Positions 18,902 through 29,927 of a stretch of 64,000 nucleotides of DNA are shown here, piece by piece. The notes under the pieces were generated by a model. The model was not told where the DNA came from and ran no database searches. It worked only from the letters and a program-made list of their open reading frames with translations. Within the stretch, counting starts at the first letter, position 1; each line of letters begins with the position of its first letter. The position numbers and the translations under genes are program-made. Source of the stretch: an uncultured Fidelibacterota bacterium (GTDB lineage Bacteria > Fidelibacterota > Marinisomatia > Marinisomatales > Marinisomataceae); contig CACBFQ010000002.1 in the NCBI GenBank assembly GCA_902538565.1, positions 62,001 to 126,000 on the forward strand, in the 5' to 3' direction.

Positions 18902-19754
18902 ACAAATTTCTTTTCATTGATTGATTGGACGAATATAATCCAATAAATATTGAAAATCCAATAATCCACACCCATAAATAATCATCCAATTTCACGTTTA
19001 CCCCAAAATATGTGTTGAATGAAATAAAAAAGTATTTAACAAATAAAAATGAAAAAACACTACCAAAAACTGAGTATAAAATTGATTCAATATAAAAAGG
19101 AATTTTAATGAAAAATCCGGAAGCTCCATTGTACTTTAAAATATCAATAAAATCTCTCCTATTTGTCATTGAAAGATTAACAGTATTTGAAATGATTTGA
19201 TATGACAGAAATATGATTGCTATTACAAATACTAAAAACAAGAAAATAGCTAGGTTAATCCGATCTTCTATATCATCGATATATCTTCCTCTGTACTCAA
19301 TTTCGTCTACAAAATCATATGTATTAATTGACTCAATCAATAAATCAACTTGATCAAATTCAAAGCTTTCCTCATTTATAAAAACCTTGATTGATAAAGG
19401 TAAAGGGTTATAGCCCAACATCTCAACAACATCTTCTCCAAATTCTTCTTTAAAAATAGCTGCAGATTTTTCTTTATCAATAAGTTCTGTGCTTGCAATA
19501 ATGTTATTTTTTGATAATTTATCTATAAAGTCAGTAAAGACATCTTGATCAACATCATTTTGAAGGAAAATTTCAAAAGAATATTTCGATCTAAAAAAAT
19601 CAACTAGGGAGTTTGTATTATAACCAACTACAAAAAGAGAACCTAATATTGAAAAATTAATAAAGATTGTAATCACACATAAAAAGCTAGCAAGCTTATT
19701 TCGATAAAAACTCTTAAATCCTTCAGCAATTAAAAAAGCGAATTGATCAATCAT
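18894..19754 (-). CDS. ftsX: Cell division protein FtsX
   Basis: Four-TM topology with extracytoplasmic loop; directly downstream of ftsE with overlapping ends. Confidence 0.88.
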   Translation of the reverse strand: MIDQFAFLIAEGFKSFYRNKLASFLCVITIFINFSILGSLFVVGYNTNSLVDFFRSKYSFEIFLQNDVDQDVFTDFIDKLSKNNIIASTELIDKEKSAAIFKEEFGEDVVEMLGYNPLPLSIKVFINEESFEFDQVDLLIESINTYDFVDEIEYRGRYIDDIEDRINLAIFLFLVFVIAIIFLSYQIISNTVNLSMTNRRDFIDILKYNGASGFFIKIPFYIESILYSVFGSVFSFLFVKYFFISFNTYFGVNVKLDDYLWVWIIGFSIFIGLYSSNQSMKRNLYE

Positions 19755-20404
19755 GAACTTACCAAATTCCCTGCCTTAAGCTCAATTATTCTATAATCTC
19801 TATCTGATATAAGCTTATAATTATGAGTTGCCATTATAATAGTAGTTCCTTCTTTATTTATTTGCTCTAAAATTTTTAAAATCTTATGAGCTGCAGCTGG
19901 GTCAAGATTACCTGTAGGTTCATCTGCTAAAATAAGTTCAGGATTTTTAACAATTGCTCTAGCAATACATACTCTTTGCTGTTCCCCGCCAGAAAGCTGG
20001 TCAGGATACTTATTTTGATAATCTACTAAATCGGTCAATTCCAAAGCCTCTTCAACATTATCTTTGATTTTTTTTCTACCAACACCATTGATATGAAGCG
20101 GCAATGCAATGTTCTCATAAACTGTTCTTTGTTTTAAGAGCTTGTAGTCTTGAAAAATTACACCAATTTTTTTTCTTAGCTTATGAATGCTATTTTTTTT
20201 TGTTTTTTTAGAATTATAGCCTAAAACATCTATTTCGCCCTCTGAAGGAAGAATATCAAAATAAATCATTTTTAAAAGGCTAGATTTACCAGAGCCGGTT
20301 GGACCAACAAGAAAACAAAATTCGCTATCATCTACTTTTAGATCTATATCGTAAACGCCAGAATCTTTTGAATAGCTAAAAGAAATGTTTTTAAACTCAA
20401 CCAT
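19751..20404 (-). CDS. ftsE: Cell division ATP-binding protein FtsE
   Basis: [46 protein letters not shown]. Confidence 0.92.
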   Translation of the reverse strand: MVEFKNISFSYSKDSGVYDIDLKVDDSEFCFLVGPTGSGKSSLLKMIYFDILPSEGEIDVLGYNSKKTKKNSIHKLRKKIGVIFQDYKLLKQRTVYENIALPLHINGVGRKKIKDNVEEALELTDLVDYQNKYPDQLSGGEQQRVCIARAIVKNPELILADEPTGNLDPAAAHKILKILEQINKEGTTIIMATHNYKLISDRDYRIIELKAGNLVSS

Positions 20405-21326
20405 AAAACTGCAAATATAAAAACGTTATGTATCCAACAAACAGTACTGAAGCTGTTATCTTATTTAATCCCTTGTGCAGATATATGAAACACATTAATG
20501 AAAGTAAAAATCCTACACCTAAAAATAATTCAAAATTTACATTAGTAGTTTCAATTGGGGTCACCAAAGCAATGGTTGATAAAACGAATAAAATATTAAA
20601 TATATTTGATCCAATAATATTTCCTAAAGATATACCAACCTCTCTTTTTGAAAGCGCCATCAATGTAACAAATAATTCAGGTAAAGATGTTCCTATTGCT
20701 ACAACTGTCATTCCGACTGCTTTTTCAGAAAAACCAAATTGTTCGACTAAAGGAATTGCCCCATTATCCACAAATAATACTGACCCGTAATAAAGTATTA
20801 TCGACCCGGCAATTATTCTCAGAACTGACTGATATGCTGGACAAACATTTTCATTTTCAAGCTCTCCATTACATGATGTGATATTAGGTCTTAAAAAACT
20901 AGCTATGATATAAACAAAAAATACTAATAGAAGGCCCTGAGCCTCTTTAGAATTAATCAAGCTATCATTAAGAAAAATATATAACATCAGACATGCTAAA
21001 AGATTATAAATAAATGGTGCAATTGAGTTTTTTAAATCAAAGTCTATTTTAAAAAATAATGCTGGCAAACCAATAGCGAGACCAATATTTGCAATATTTG
21101 AGCCTAATACATTGCCTATAACAAAATCAGTATAGCCTTGAAACGCACTAATTAAGCCTACTACAAGCTCAGGAAAGGAAGTTCCTATAGATACTATGGT
21201 TAAACCAATAACAAGGTCAGAAACTTTTAATTTTTTAGCTAAACTTTTAGCACCATCAATTAAAAATTCAGAGCCAAAATATAAACCTAAAGATCCAAAG
21301 ATTAAAAAAAATAAACTAGATAACAT
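20397..21326 (-). CDS. Calcium/sodium antiporter (CaCA family, YrbG-like)
   Basis: Two alpha repeats: GLTIVSIGTSFPELVVGLISA...IGNVLGSNIANIGLAIG and GMTVVAIGTSLPELFVTLMAL...LGNIIGSNIFNILFV. Confidence 0.92.
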   Translation of the reverse strand: MLSSLFFLIFGSLGLYFGSEFLIDGAKSLAKKLKVSDLVIGLTIVSIGTSFPELVVGLISAFQGYTDFVIGNVLGSNIANIGLAIGLPALFFKIDFDLKNSIAPFIYNLLACLMLYIFLNDSLINSKEAQGLLLVFFVYIIASFLRPNITSCNGELENENVCPAYQSVLRIIAGSIILYYGSVLFVDNGAIPLVEQFGFSEKAVGMTVVAIGTSLPELFVTLMALSKREVGISLGNIIGSNIFNILFVLSTIALVTPIETTNVNFELFLGVGFLLSLMCFIYLHKGLNKITASVLFVGYITFLYLQFYG

Positions 21327-21907
21327 TAGTATAGTCCATTCTTATTTATAAAATCCCAAACTTCTTTTGTAACCATATATCTTATAGTTTTATCATCTCT
21401 CCATCTCGCTCTAATATTTGTTGAAGAAATTTCAAATTGAGGGATATTAGCAAAGTGAACTCTATCTAAAACCCACTGAGGAATGTTGCTTGGAGTAAAT
21501 CCTGGTCTAGTAGCGACAATAATATTACATAAATCTAAAATTTCTTTAGGATTTTTCCAGTTGTGAAAATCCATTAAAGTATCACTTCCCATAAGAAAGT
21601 AAAGGTCTTTTTTTTCAATATTTAGTTCATCTCTGAAATACTTAATTGAATCTATAGTATAACTAATATCTCCTTTTTTAATTTCAAAGTCAGATATTTC
21701 GAAGTTATCATTATTTAGCAAAGCTATATCAAGCATTTTTAGCCTTTTTTCTGGTGCAGACATTTCTCTACCCTGCTTTACTGGGGATAAATATGCTGGT
21801 AAAAAAATTAATCTATCAAAGTTTTCAGATTCAATGATTGTTTGAGCAATAAGCAAGTGACCAATATGAGGAGGGTCAAAAGTTCCGCCAAAGATACATG
21901 TTTTCAT
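21326..21907 (-). CDS. nadD: Nicotinate-nucleotide adenylyltransferase
   Basis: CIFGGTFDPPHIGHLLIAQ, LMGSDTLMDFHNWKNPKEIL, ISSTNIRAR. Confidence 0.94.
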   Translation of the reverse strand: MKTCIFGGTFDPPHIGHLLIAQTIIESENFDRLIFLPAYLSPVKQGREMSAPEKRLKMLDIALLNNDNFEISDFEIKKGDISYTIDSIKYFRDELNIEKKDLYFLMGSDTLMDFHNWKNPKEILDLCNIIVATRPGFTPSNIPQWVLDRVHFANIPQFEISSTNIRARWRDDKTIRYMVTKEVWDFINKNGLY

Positions 21908-21919
21908 ATTACACCATTT

Positions 21920-22663
21920 TTAAGAGTTATCTTTAATAACGCTCAAAGCTTGTTCTTTAAATGAATCTGTAATAACTGATTTCTCATTTATTTCAAGATC
22001 AGTCAAATACTGCTTTGCCTCATCGCTTTTCTTTTGAAGCGCTAGACATCTAATAATCTCCATATTAGCATCATTAAAAAACTTAGTGTCATAAAATTCG
22101 TTTACAACAATTTTATAGGAAACGATAGCGGAATCATAAGCTTTAAGCTTAACATACAACTTTCCAGTTTCCATATTTTTTTCGGCTAAACGTGTTCGCA
22201 ATTCACTGATAAGCTTATCTGCATCTTTAGAATATTCAGAATTGGGAAAGTCATCAAGAAACTCTTGAATCTGAGAAATAGCCTTTTTACTCGATTCTTG
22301 ATCGTGATAAAAATTTGGAGATAACAACATAAGAGTTTCACATATTCTCCATCTTGACTTTTCTATATAAGGGCTAAAACCCATTCTTGATACAAGCTTT
22401 TCAAATTCAACAAGAGCAAGATCATAGTCCTTGTTTAGAAAATATGATTCAGCCAAGAAAAATAATGCATCATCTCCTAAATCTGTATGTGATGCTCTAT
22501 CAACTATAATATTAAATTGTTGTGAAGCTTTGACATATTTTTCTTCTTCGAAAAAAGCTAAGCCATCGTCAAATCTAGTTTTGTAGGCAATGTTATCATC
22601 AAATGGATTTGAGATACCGCAACTAGACAAGAGAATTGAGATATAAAATAGTATTAGCCTCAT
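21920..22663 (-). CDS. bamD: Outer membrane assembly lipoprotein BamD
   Basis: Lipobox ILLSSCG, TPR repeats FFEEEKYVKASQQFNIIVDRASHTDLGDDALFFLAESYF. Confidence 0.85.
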   Translation of the reverse strand: MRLILFYISILLSSCGISNPFDDNIAYKTRFDDGLAFFEEEKYVKASQQFNIIVDRASHTDLGDDALFFLAESYFLNKDYDLALVEFEKLVSRMGFSPYIEKSRWRICETLMLLSPNFYHDQESSKKAISQIQEFLDDFPNSEYSKDADKLISELRTRLAEKNMETGKLYVKLKAYDSAIVSYKIVVNEFYDTKFFNDANMEIIRCLALQKKSDEAKQYLTDLEINEKSVITDSFKEQALSVIKDNS

Positions 22664-22693
22664 TTTTAGAGGAACCTTTTAAGTTGAAAAATA

Positions 22694-23629
22694 TTATAAA
22701 GAACCACTTAATGAAAACCTGATCATATCAGAATGAGGATCAAGCTCTCCACCCATCACATAACTTACATCGAAACCAAATGATTCAAAATCTGCACCTA
22801 AACCAAGCGTTGTATAATTTAAGTCACCTGAAGGATCACTCATAAAGCCACCTCTAAGAGCAAAGTCTTCAACTAAATAGTATTCTAATCCTAAATTTGT
22901 TACAAATGTTTGGTCATTTACCTCATAGTTTAAGTCAAAAGCAACAAGAGCTTGACCTTCAAGAGTAAGTAAAGACATACCCATTCCTAAACGTGTTGGC
23001 AAAGGGTCTTCTTCGCCATCATTAAAGCTTACACCAGGACCAACATTAGTTAATACTGCTCCAAGCTTTAAATTTGGATTATCCATTGCATTATGCTTAA
23101 AATAACCAACGTCCAATGCAAAGCTACCGCTAGAAGCATCAAGACTGTTAATAACTGCTAATTCTTGATAAAAATATTTTCCGTTGATACCCCAGGATGA
23201 AGAATCATCAATTTGTTTAGCATAAGAAAGATTTAATGCATACATGTAACTAGAAAAAGAACCTAGTTCATTACCGTTTGCATCTGTGCTAATTTGATCG
23301 CCAAGATTTAAATAGGTAAAGTGTCCACCTATGGACTCACCTTCTCTAAATGGCATAGCAAATGTAAGAAAATCATAGGCCATATCATCAGCCAAGTTTG
23401 GCAAATAACTGGTATGCATGAAAGAAAATTCTTTTGAAGATAGATTGGTCAATCCTGCAGGATTGTAGTATGTTGCATATGCGTCATTAGCAACACCAAT
23501 CTGAGCCTCTCCCATAGCATTTGATCTGGCACCTGGATTAATTGTTAAAAATAATGAGCCTGCTTGGCCTTGAGCTATAGCAAGCTGGGAAAATAAGATC
23601 AGTGATAAAATAATGTGTTTTGTTCTCAT
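22694..23629 (-). CDS. PorV/PorQ (UPF0164) family outer-membrane protein
   Basis: FLTINPGARSNAMGEAQIGVANDAYATYYNPAGLTNL motif and beta-barrel pattern. Confidence 0.87.
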   Translation of the reverse strand: MRTKHIILSLILFSQLAIAQGQAGSLFLTINPGARSNAMGEAQIGVANDAYATYYNPAGLTNLSSKEFSFMHTSYLPNLADDMAYDFLTFAMPFREGESIGGHFTYLNLGDQISTDANGNELGSFSSYMYALNLSYAKQIDDSSSWGINGKYFYQELAVINSLDASSGSFALDVGYFKHNAMDNPNLKLGAVLTNVGPGVSFNDGEEDPLPTRLGMGMSLLTLEGQALVAFDLNYEVNDQTFVTNLGLEYYLVEDFALRGGFMSDPSGDLNYTTLGLGADFESFGFDVSYVMGGELDPHSDMIRFSLSGSL

Positions 23630-23652
23630 AATACAATAAAGATAAATATAAA

Positions 23653-25449
23653 TCAGTAAAAGAACAAAGGAATATATGTTATTAATATTACCCCTATTAA
23701 TCTTATAAAAAAGAACGGTAATGTAGCGCTATAAATGGTTGGCATGTCTTTTTCAAACCTATAGGAAGATAAATATAAATTCATTCCAACTGGGGGTGTG
23801 ATATATCCAAGTTCAAGATTAGCAATGAAAATGATTGCTAAATGAAACGGATCTATTCCAAAATAAGTTGCAAGAGGAGCAATTAGTGGTACAACAACAA
23901 TAATTGCAGAAAATACATCCATCAGACAACCAACAATTAATAGTAAAATATTTAGCGCTAGTAAAAATATAATTTTTGATGATATTGTACTTTGAACAAA
24001 GTTAAGAATTTTTAAAGGAATTTGCGCATCCACTAAATAGCCAGTAAATCCCATAGCAAAACCAAGAATAATCAATACTCCCCCTACTAGAGTAGAACAA
24101 TCAATTATAATTTTAGGTAAATTTTTGAATGATATGTCTTTAAAAATATATAATTCAACCGTTAGCACATACAAAACTAATAGTGCGGCGCTTTCTACAA
24201 GAGTAGCAAAACCTGAAAAAAGACTTAATATTATAAGCAAAGGTATTGCAATTTCCCATTTAGCTATTTTTGCAGTTTCAAAAGCATTTTTAAATACAAA
24301 TCTTTCAACTGTTTTACTTTTTGGTCTTTTATAGAGACCATAAAAAAACATTATGCTCATTAAAAAAATTGCTGGAATTAATGCTTGTTTGAATAATTCT
24401 AATGGATTTATTCCAGCAGTAACAGAATAAATTATTGCTGGAAGACTTGGCGGAAAAAGCAATCCCAATGACCCTGCAGTAGTGATTATTCCTAATGAAA
24501 ATTGTTTTGAATACCCATCATGTATTAAAATTGGATAAAGTATTGCTCCTAAAGCAAGAATTGTAACGCCTGAACCACCTGTCAAAGCAGTGAAAAAAGC
24601 GCATAAAAGTACAACTATTAAAACAGTTGATCCCGGAAGCCAACCAAGACTGGCCTTAAAAAATCTAATTAATCTTTCTGAAATATTACTCTCAGCTAAT
24701 ATGTATCCAGCAAGGGTAAATATAGGTATAGCAGCTAATGTTGGAGAAACAACTATTCTATATGCGCTATCACTTATAGTAGAAATTAAATCATAGTTTG
24801 TTGCCCACTCTGAAGGCTCTGACAAAAAAAAGAAAATTGATAATGAAGCTAATAGAATAAAAATTGGGAGTCCAAAAGCAACTAATGAAATCGCAAATAA
24901 CACTTTGGTCCATAGTAGTAAAGGATTTGCTAGTGGAAACTGCCAAAAATAAAGAATTATAGTTGGTATGATTGAAATTACTGTTAACAAAACTCTATAT
25001 TTTAAATCGGTACTACTAGTCAAAATCATTTGATACCAGATTAAAATTAGTCCTACTGGAATTATTACCTGGGCAAACCATGTTGGAATATATGGTGCTA
25101 TATAATCTGGATACTGAAAACCAATCTGTATCATTTTTAAGTATGATATTGATAAAACAAATACAATAGATAGCGAAAAAATATGAACAAAAAATTTAGG
25201 CAAATTTACTTTTGTAGTAGAATCAAAAACAGGTTCTCTTACAACAGATAATAATTTATTAGATCTTGCTGCAATTACTGCACCAATAAAACCAATCCAT
25301 AATGTCATGTGCTGAACAATTTCTTGCGATGCTGGAATTGAAAAAAAACTGATATATCTTCCAAGAATCTGAAATATTGGAAAAGATATAAGAATCAAAA
25401 ATAAAAATAAACAAAGCCAATCTATTGCTCTATTTAAATAATTATTCAT
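23653..25449 (-). CDS. Fused TRAP transporter permease (DctQ-DctM)
   Basis: N-terminal DctQ-like 4-TM region, then DctM (AIPIFTLAGYILAES, LTGGSGVTILALGAILYPILIHDGY, GSLGLLFPPSLPAIIYSV). Confidence 0.92.
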   Translation of the reverse strand: MNNYLNRAIDWLCLFLFLILISFPIFQILGRYISFFSIPASQEIVQHMTLWIGFIGAVIAARSNKLLSVVREPVFDSTTKVNLPKFFVHIFSLSIVFVLSISYLKMIQIGFQYPDYIAPYIPTWFAQVIIPVGLILIWYQMILTSSTDLKYRVLLTVISIIPTIILYFWQFPLANPLLLWTKVLFAISLVAFGLPIFILLASLSIFFFLSEPSEWATNYDLISTISDSAYRIVVSPTLAAIPIFTLAGYILAESNISERLIRFFKASLGWLPGSTVLIVVLLCAFFTALTGGSGVTILALGAILYPILIHDGYSKQFSLGIITTAGSLGLLFPPSLPAIIYSVTAGINPLELFKQALIPAIFLMSIMFFYGLYKRPKSKTVERFVFKNAFETAKIAKWEIAIPLLIILSLFSGFATLVESAALLVLYVLTVELYIFKDISFKNLPKIIIDCSTLVGGVLIILGFAMGFTGYLVDAQIPLKILNFVQSTISSKIIFLLALNILLLIVGCLMDVFSAIIVVVPLIAPLATYFGIDPFHLAIIFIANLELGYITPPVGMNLYLSSYRFEKDMPTIYSATLPFFFIRLIGVILITYIPLFFY

Positions 25450-26419
25450 TTATAGTAGAAATCACTTTTTCATATATGTCAGTCGACAAGAATGTTTCTA
25501 CAACATCAGGGGTAATTTCATCTTTGAAATCATTCCAAACAGCAATTTCTTCATCTGAAGGTTTTTTGATCTTCAAACCGTACTCTTGCATAACTTCAAT
25601 AGCTTTTTTTTCCATTTCTCTTCCACTTTTTTGATATTTTTTTCCAATATCATTTGCTATTTCCATCATAATTTTTTGATGTTCAGGTTTAATTTTTTTC
25701 CATACTCTCTCGTCAACAATAACAGCTCCAACAAATGCCCCCCATTTAAGATCAAGCATATTTGGCATCAAGGCTGACCATCCAGAACTCAGAGATAAAA
25801 TTGGCACTGTTTGCATGCTATTTATCATTCCAGTTTGAAGAGATGTTAAAATATCAGTTTCTGATACAGGTACAGCATTAAATCCAAATTTTTTAAAGAG
25901 CTCAACAGTAATATAATCACCAGCCGTGGTATAAATTTTTGCATCCATTAAATCCTTAGGAACAGAGATCTCTTCTGCAGAAAACCAATACACCCAACCT
26001 ATATCAACTAGAAAAAGTAATTTAAAACCACTTTGAGATAACCCTTCTGAGATATCATCAAACATCACAGATTTTACTTTATCAATTTCTTCATAGTTCT
26101 GAAAGCCCATTGGCAGTGTAAAGGCTTGAATTTTATCAGTCAATTCTGCAAGACCTATAGACGACATGGCTGAAGCTTGTATCTGCCCTACCCTCATTTT
26201 TCTTATTGTATCTCTTTCTCCTCCTACAACTCCATTCGGATAAATTCTTAATTGTACTTGACCTTCAGTTTCCTGTTGCCATCTTTGACCCATTTCAAAT
26301 AAAAGATTGTAGTATTCAGTACCTTCTGGGGCTACAGTCGCAAGTTTAATTACTATGGGTCTTGCAAAAATAATATTTAATAAAAATAGGAGGGTTAATA
26401 TGTTTCTGAATATTTTCAT
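25442..26419 (-). CDS. TRAP transporter substrate-binding protein DctP
   Basis: IKLATVAPEGTEYYNLLFEMGQRWQQETEGQVQLRIYPNGVVGGERDTIRKMRVGQIQASAMSSIGL. Confidence 0.93.
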   Translation of the reverse strand: MKIFRNILTLLFLLNIIFARPIVIKLATVAPEGTEYYNLLFEMGQRWQQETEGQVQLRIYPNGVVGGERDTIRKMRVGQIQASAMSSIGLAELTDKIQAFTLPMGFQNYEEIDKVKSVMFDDISEGLSQSGFKLLFLVDIGWVYWFSAEEISVPKDLMDAKIYTTAGDYITVELFKKFGFNAVPVSETDILTSLQTGMINSMQTVPILSLSSGWSALMPNMLDLKWGAFVGAVIVDERVWKKIKPEHQKIMMEIANDIGKKYQKSGREMEKKAIEVMQEYGLKIKKPSDEEIAVWNDFKDEITPDVVETFLSTDIYEKVISTINE

Positions 26420-26428
26420 AAAAATAAT

Positions 26429-27295
26429 TTACATATAAAATAAATCATCTACTCTTGATTTTAACCATTTGGCACGAGACTGAGATAATTTGTTAGATTG
26501 TTTCAAACTTTTATCTTTATTTATGTCAATATTTATTGCCTTATCTAGTAGCTCAATAAATAATTTCTTATCCTGTTTTGACACAGCGTAATTTTCTGCT
26601 AAAGTGACGTATATAGAAGCATTTAAACCATTTGACTGTTTTTCTGCTAAATCAAAATATGATAAAGCTGTTTTTTGAGCATTTTTATCACCACTTAGAT
26701 CGTTTAAATACACACTCATCATAGCAGCGCTAAGGGTGCCATTTTCCCAAAAAGGATCAACAGTTATGGCACTTTCTAGCAACCATTTTATATTAGGTAG
26801 ATCAATTAAGTATTGAGGGTCTCCTTGACTAGCTTGAATTGACCCTGCTAGAGAACCACTCAACCAATATAAATAGTCAATATCCTCTTTTTCAAAAGCT
26901 ATTTCTTCTTTATTCCTCATTTTTTGAACAAAGTTTTTGTATTTAATTTCTAGAGCATTAAATAAATAATTTCTAGATATAACAAATAAATCCAAAGATT
27001 TTGCATAATAATCTCTGGATTTATAATAGTCGCTGTACATTAATCTATCTCCTTTTTCCATCAAAATTCCATATGCATAAGTTATTCGACTCTTTGATGC
27101 ATTAAGATAGAAAAGTTGATTATTAGGATTTTTTTGAATTTTCCTTTTTTGAGATTCAAAGGATAATGGTAATGCAATTTCTGCTACTTCTGACCCTAGC
27201 ATCATTTTATTGTTTACAGCACAACTATTCAAAATAATAAAAAACAAAAATAGAGGGGTTTTACGAACTGAAAACTTATTTAATAAATTAATCAT
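26429..27295 (-). CDS. TRAP transporter TatT-component-like TPR lipoprotein
   Basis: Lipobox-like FIILNSCAV, helical repeats, position next to DctP; start set at MINLLNKFSV rather than ORF maximum 27364 inside glyA. Confidence 0.7.
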   Translation of the reverse strand: MINLLNKFSVRKTPLFLFFIILNSCAVNNKMMLGSEVAEIALPLSFESQKRKIQKNPNNQLFYLNASKSRITYAYGILMEKGDRLMYSDYYKSRDYYAKSLDLFVISRNYLFNALEIKYKNFVQKMRNKEEIAFEKEDIDYLYWLSGSLAGSIQASQGDPQYLIDLPNIKWLLESAITVDPFWENGTLSAAMMSVYLNDLSGDKNAQKTALSYFDLAEKQSNGLNASIYVTLAENYAVSKQDKKLFIELLDKAINIDINKDKSLKQSNKLSQSRAKWLKSRVDDLFYM

Positions 27296-28574
27296 ATATT
27301 TGAAAAGATGAGCACAGCTCATTGACGTGCTTTTTAACTGATTGAATTTTGTCTTTATTGTCATGATTTAAAATGACTTGATCTATTAAATCAACAATAA
27401 TTTTAACTTCATCTACACCCATTCCCCTAGTCGTCATAGCTGGAGAACCAATTCTAATTCCGCTTGTAACAAATGGACTTTTGGGATCAAAAGGGATCAT
27501 ATTTTTATTTACGGTAATTCCTGCTTCGTCAAGAGCAATTTCTGCAGCTTTTCCGGATATATTTTTGTTCTGTAAATCAATTAAAACTAAGTGAGTGTCT
27601 GTTCCACCAGAAATTAATTCATATCCCTTAGACTTAAACTCCTCAGCAAAACATTGTGCATTATCAAGAACTCCTCTAATATAAGTTTTAAAAGACGGTT
27701 CAAGCGCCTCTCTAAATGCTACTGCTTTTGCGGCAATGATATGCATAAGTGGCCCACCTTGCATTCCAGGCATTACAGCGCTATCGATTAGCTCTGACAT
27801 CATTTTAACTCTTCCTGATTTTGGTGCAACTTTTCCAAATGGATTTTTATAATCACTACCAAGCAAAATTATACCTCCTCTTGGGCCTCTAAGCGATTTG
27901 TGTGTACTGGTAGAAACAACATGACAGTGCGGAAATGGTGAAGGATGCATTTCAGCAGCTATTAATCCTGAATTATGGCAAATATCCCCGTGTAAAAATG
28001 CTCCAACTTCATCGGCAACTTCCCTAAATTTTTCAAATTCTATTGTTCTTGGATAAGCGCTTGCACCACAAATAATAATTTTAGGTTTGTATTCTCTAGC
28101 TTTCTTTAACAGATCATCAAAATCTACTAATCCAGTATCTTGTTTTACTTGAAAAGTAACAGAATTATAAATTTGACCTGAAAAGCTAACTTTAGATCCA
28201 TGTGTTAAGTGTCCGCCATGACTCAAATCTAACCCCATAATACGGTCTCCAGGCTGTAAATAAGCAAGATAAACACCCATATTACCAGATGAACCTGAAT
28301 GAGGTTGGACATTGGCATATTCAGCCTTAAAAAGTCTTTTAGCTCTATCGATAGCTAAATTTTCTGCCTCATCAACATGAATACATCCACCGTAATATCT
28401 TTTTCCAGGATAGCCCTCAGCATATTTATTTGTAAGAACAGAACCTGCAGTTTCAAGAACTGCTTTGCTGGTAAAATTTTCAGATGCAATTAGCTCTAAA
28501 TAATTATTTTGTCTATTTAATTCAGATTGAATTATATCATAGATTTTTTTGTCTTTTTCTTTGACAATAGACAT
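27288..28574 (-). CDS. glyA: Serine hydroxymethyltransferase
   Basis: NYLELIASENFTSKAVLETAGSVLTNKYAEGYPGKRYYGGC, VVSTSTHKSLRGPRGGIIL. Confidence 0.97.
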   Translation of the reverse strand: MSIVKEKDKKIYDIIQSELNRQNNYLELIASENFTSKAVLETAGSVLTNKYAEGYPGKRYYGGCIHVDEAENLAIDRAKRLFKAEYANVQPHSGSSGNMGVYLAYLQPGDRIMGLDLSHGGHLTHGSKVSFSGQIYNSVTFQVKQDTGLVDFDDLLKKAREYKPKIIICGASAYPRTIEFEKFREVADEVGAFLHGDICHNSGLIAAEMHPSPFPHCHVVSTSTHKSLRGPRGGIILLGSDYKNPFGKVAPKSGRVKMMSELIDSAVMPGMQGGPLMHIIAAKAVAFREALEPSFKTYIRGVLDNAQCFAEEFKSKGYELISGGTDTHLVLIDLQNKNISGKAAEIALDEAGITVNKNMIPFDPKSPFVTSGIRIGSPAMTTRGMGVDEVKIIVDLIDQVILNHDNKDKIQSVKKHVNELCSSFQIYD

Positions 28575-28577
28575 TGA

Positions 28578-29912
28578 TTACCAATCTGATTGTTTCGATA
28601 AAGATTCTGAAACCCAGTCATAACACCTTCCACTTGGAGAAACCTTACCAGAAGCTTGAACATCTTTATCAGTCATAAACCAATCAGCATAACTAAATAA
28701 AACTTCATTATCTTCTAACCAATTTTTTTGCTTAAAATATTTTGAATTGCCCTTGTTTTCAGCTTTAACAAAATATTCGTAAGCAAGCGAAGCTACAATT
28801 TTATCTGAACGGGAAAAATTATCTCCTCTACAAGACTGCATAGCTTTATAATAAAGATTACCCATATGGGCTAAAGATTCGGCATTATTTCTTGAAATTT
28901 TCATCGATTTTTGACCCCATTCAAATGCAGACTCAAAATCGTCCATCTCAATACTGTTAACTGAAATTAATAATGCAACTCTAAAATTATTTCTGTCGAG
29001 CTCAAATAAGTCTTCAAGAATGTCAACAGCATCATCAAAATCAGAGTTTTCATTGTAAGCTTTACCAAGTGACATATAAACCATACTATTGTCACGATTG
29101 TAGCTTAAAGTATTTTCAAGGACATCGATTGCTTCTTCTGTTTCACCATTAGACATTAATTTTTCAGCATACTCAACTGCATAGGACGCATTATCTGGAT
29201 TATCTTCAAATCTTGCTTTAAAAATTTCAAGCGGGTCCTCACCAGAATCTTCATATACTCTTGCCAACTCTGACTGAACTGATGAATTATTTGGATCAAT
29301 GTTTAAAACTTTCTTTAAAACAGAAATTTGTTCATCTGTTCTTCCTTGCTTTCCGTAAGCCTTGGCTAAATCCCTTAACGAATCAATATCTCTAGATCCA
29401 GAGTCCATCAAGCGTTCATATTCAATTATCATTTCATCAATTTTATCTTGTTTCTTGTAAGCGTATGCTAATCTTGTCATCAAAAAAGTATTATCAGGAA
29501 GTTCTTGTAAGCCTTTAGTCAACACCTTTTCCGATTCTTCAAATTTCCCAAGATTTTGTAATGCAATTGACCAGTATAGATAAATATCATCAACATTTAC
29601 CCAATCTGAATTCCATTGATCGCACCTTAACTCCATTAACTCAGAGTAAGATTGAGCGCTTAACTCCCAATTACTACTCCTATAATATTCAGCAGCACTA
29701 CTAGATAATTGAGGACATCTATCTTCCTGTTCATATTCGATGGAATATGGATACCATCCTTCATTATAGATAAGTCTGGTAGCTTCTCTACAATCGACAA
29801 CTTTTACCTCTAAATCATTTGTTATTCTTAACTGCTCACCTCTTTTACATTGGGCATGTAAACCAGAAGTGAAAACGATTAAAAAAACGATTGCATGTAA
29901 ATAATTTTTCAT
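28578..29912 (-). CDS. TPR-repeat exported protein
   Basis: Signal peptide and multiple TPRs (EESEKVLTKGLQELPDNTFLMTRLAYAYKKQDK, VYMSLGKAYNENSDFDDAVDIL). Confidence 0.78.
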   Translation of the reverse strand: MKNYLHAIVFLIVFTSGLHAQCKRGEQLRITNDLEVKVVDCREATRLIYNEGWYPYSIEYEQEDRCPQLSSSAAEYYRSSNWELSAQSYSELMELRCDQWNSDWVNVDDIYLYWSIALQNLGKFEESEKVLTKGLQELPDNTFLMTRLAYAYKKQDKIDEMIIEYERLMDSGSRDIDSLRDLAKAYGKQGRTDEQISVLKKVLNIDPNNSSVQSELARVYEDSGEDPLEIFKARFEDNPDNASYAVEYAEKLMSNGETEEAIDVLENTLSYNRDNSMVYMSLGKAYNENSDFDDAVDILEDLFELDRNNFRVALLISVNSIEMDDFESAFEWGQKSMKISRNNAESLAHMGNLYYKAMQSCRGDNFSRSDKIVASLAYEYFVKAENKGNSKYFKQKNWLEDNEVLFSYADWFMTDKDVQASGKVSPSGRCYDWVSESLSKQSDW

Positions 29913-29927
29913 ACTTTTTTCCTAAAA

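Noticed and set aside
28574-28578. Possible glycine riboswitch upstream of glyA
   Set aside because: Only a few bp separate glyA from the preceding minus-strand neighbour's boundary region, and no leader space exists
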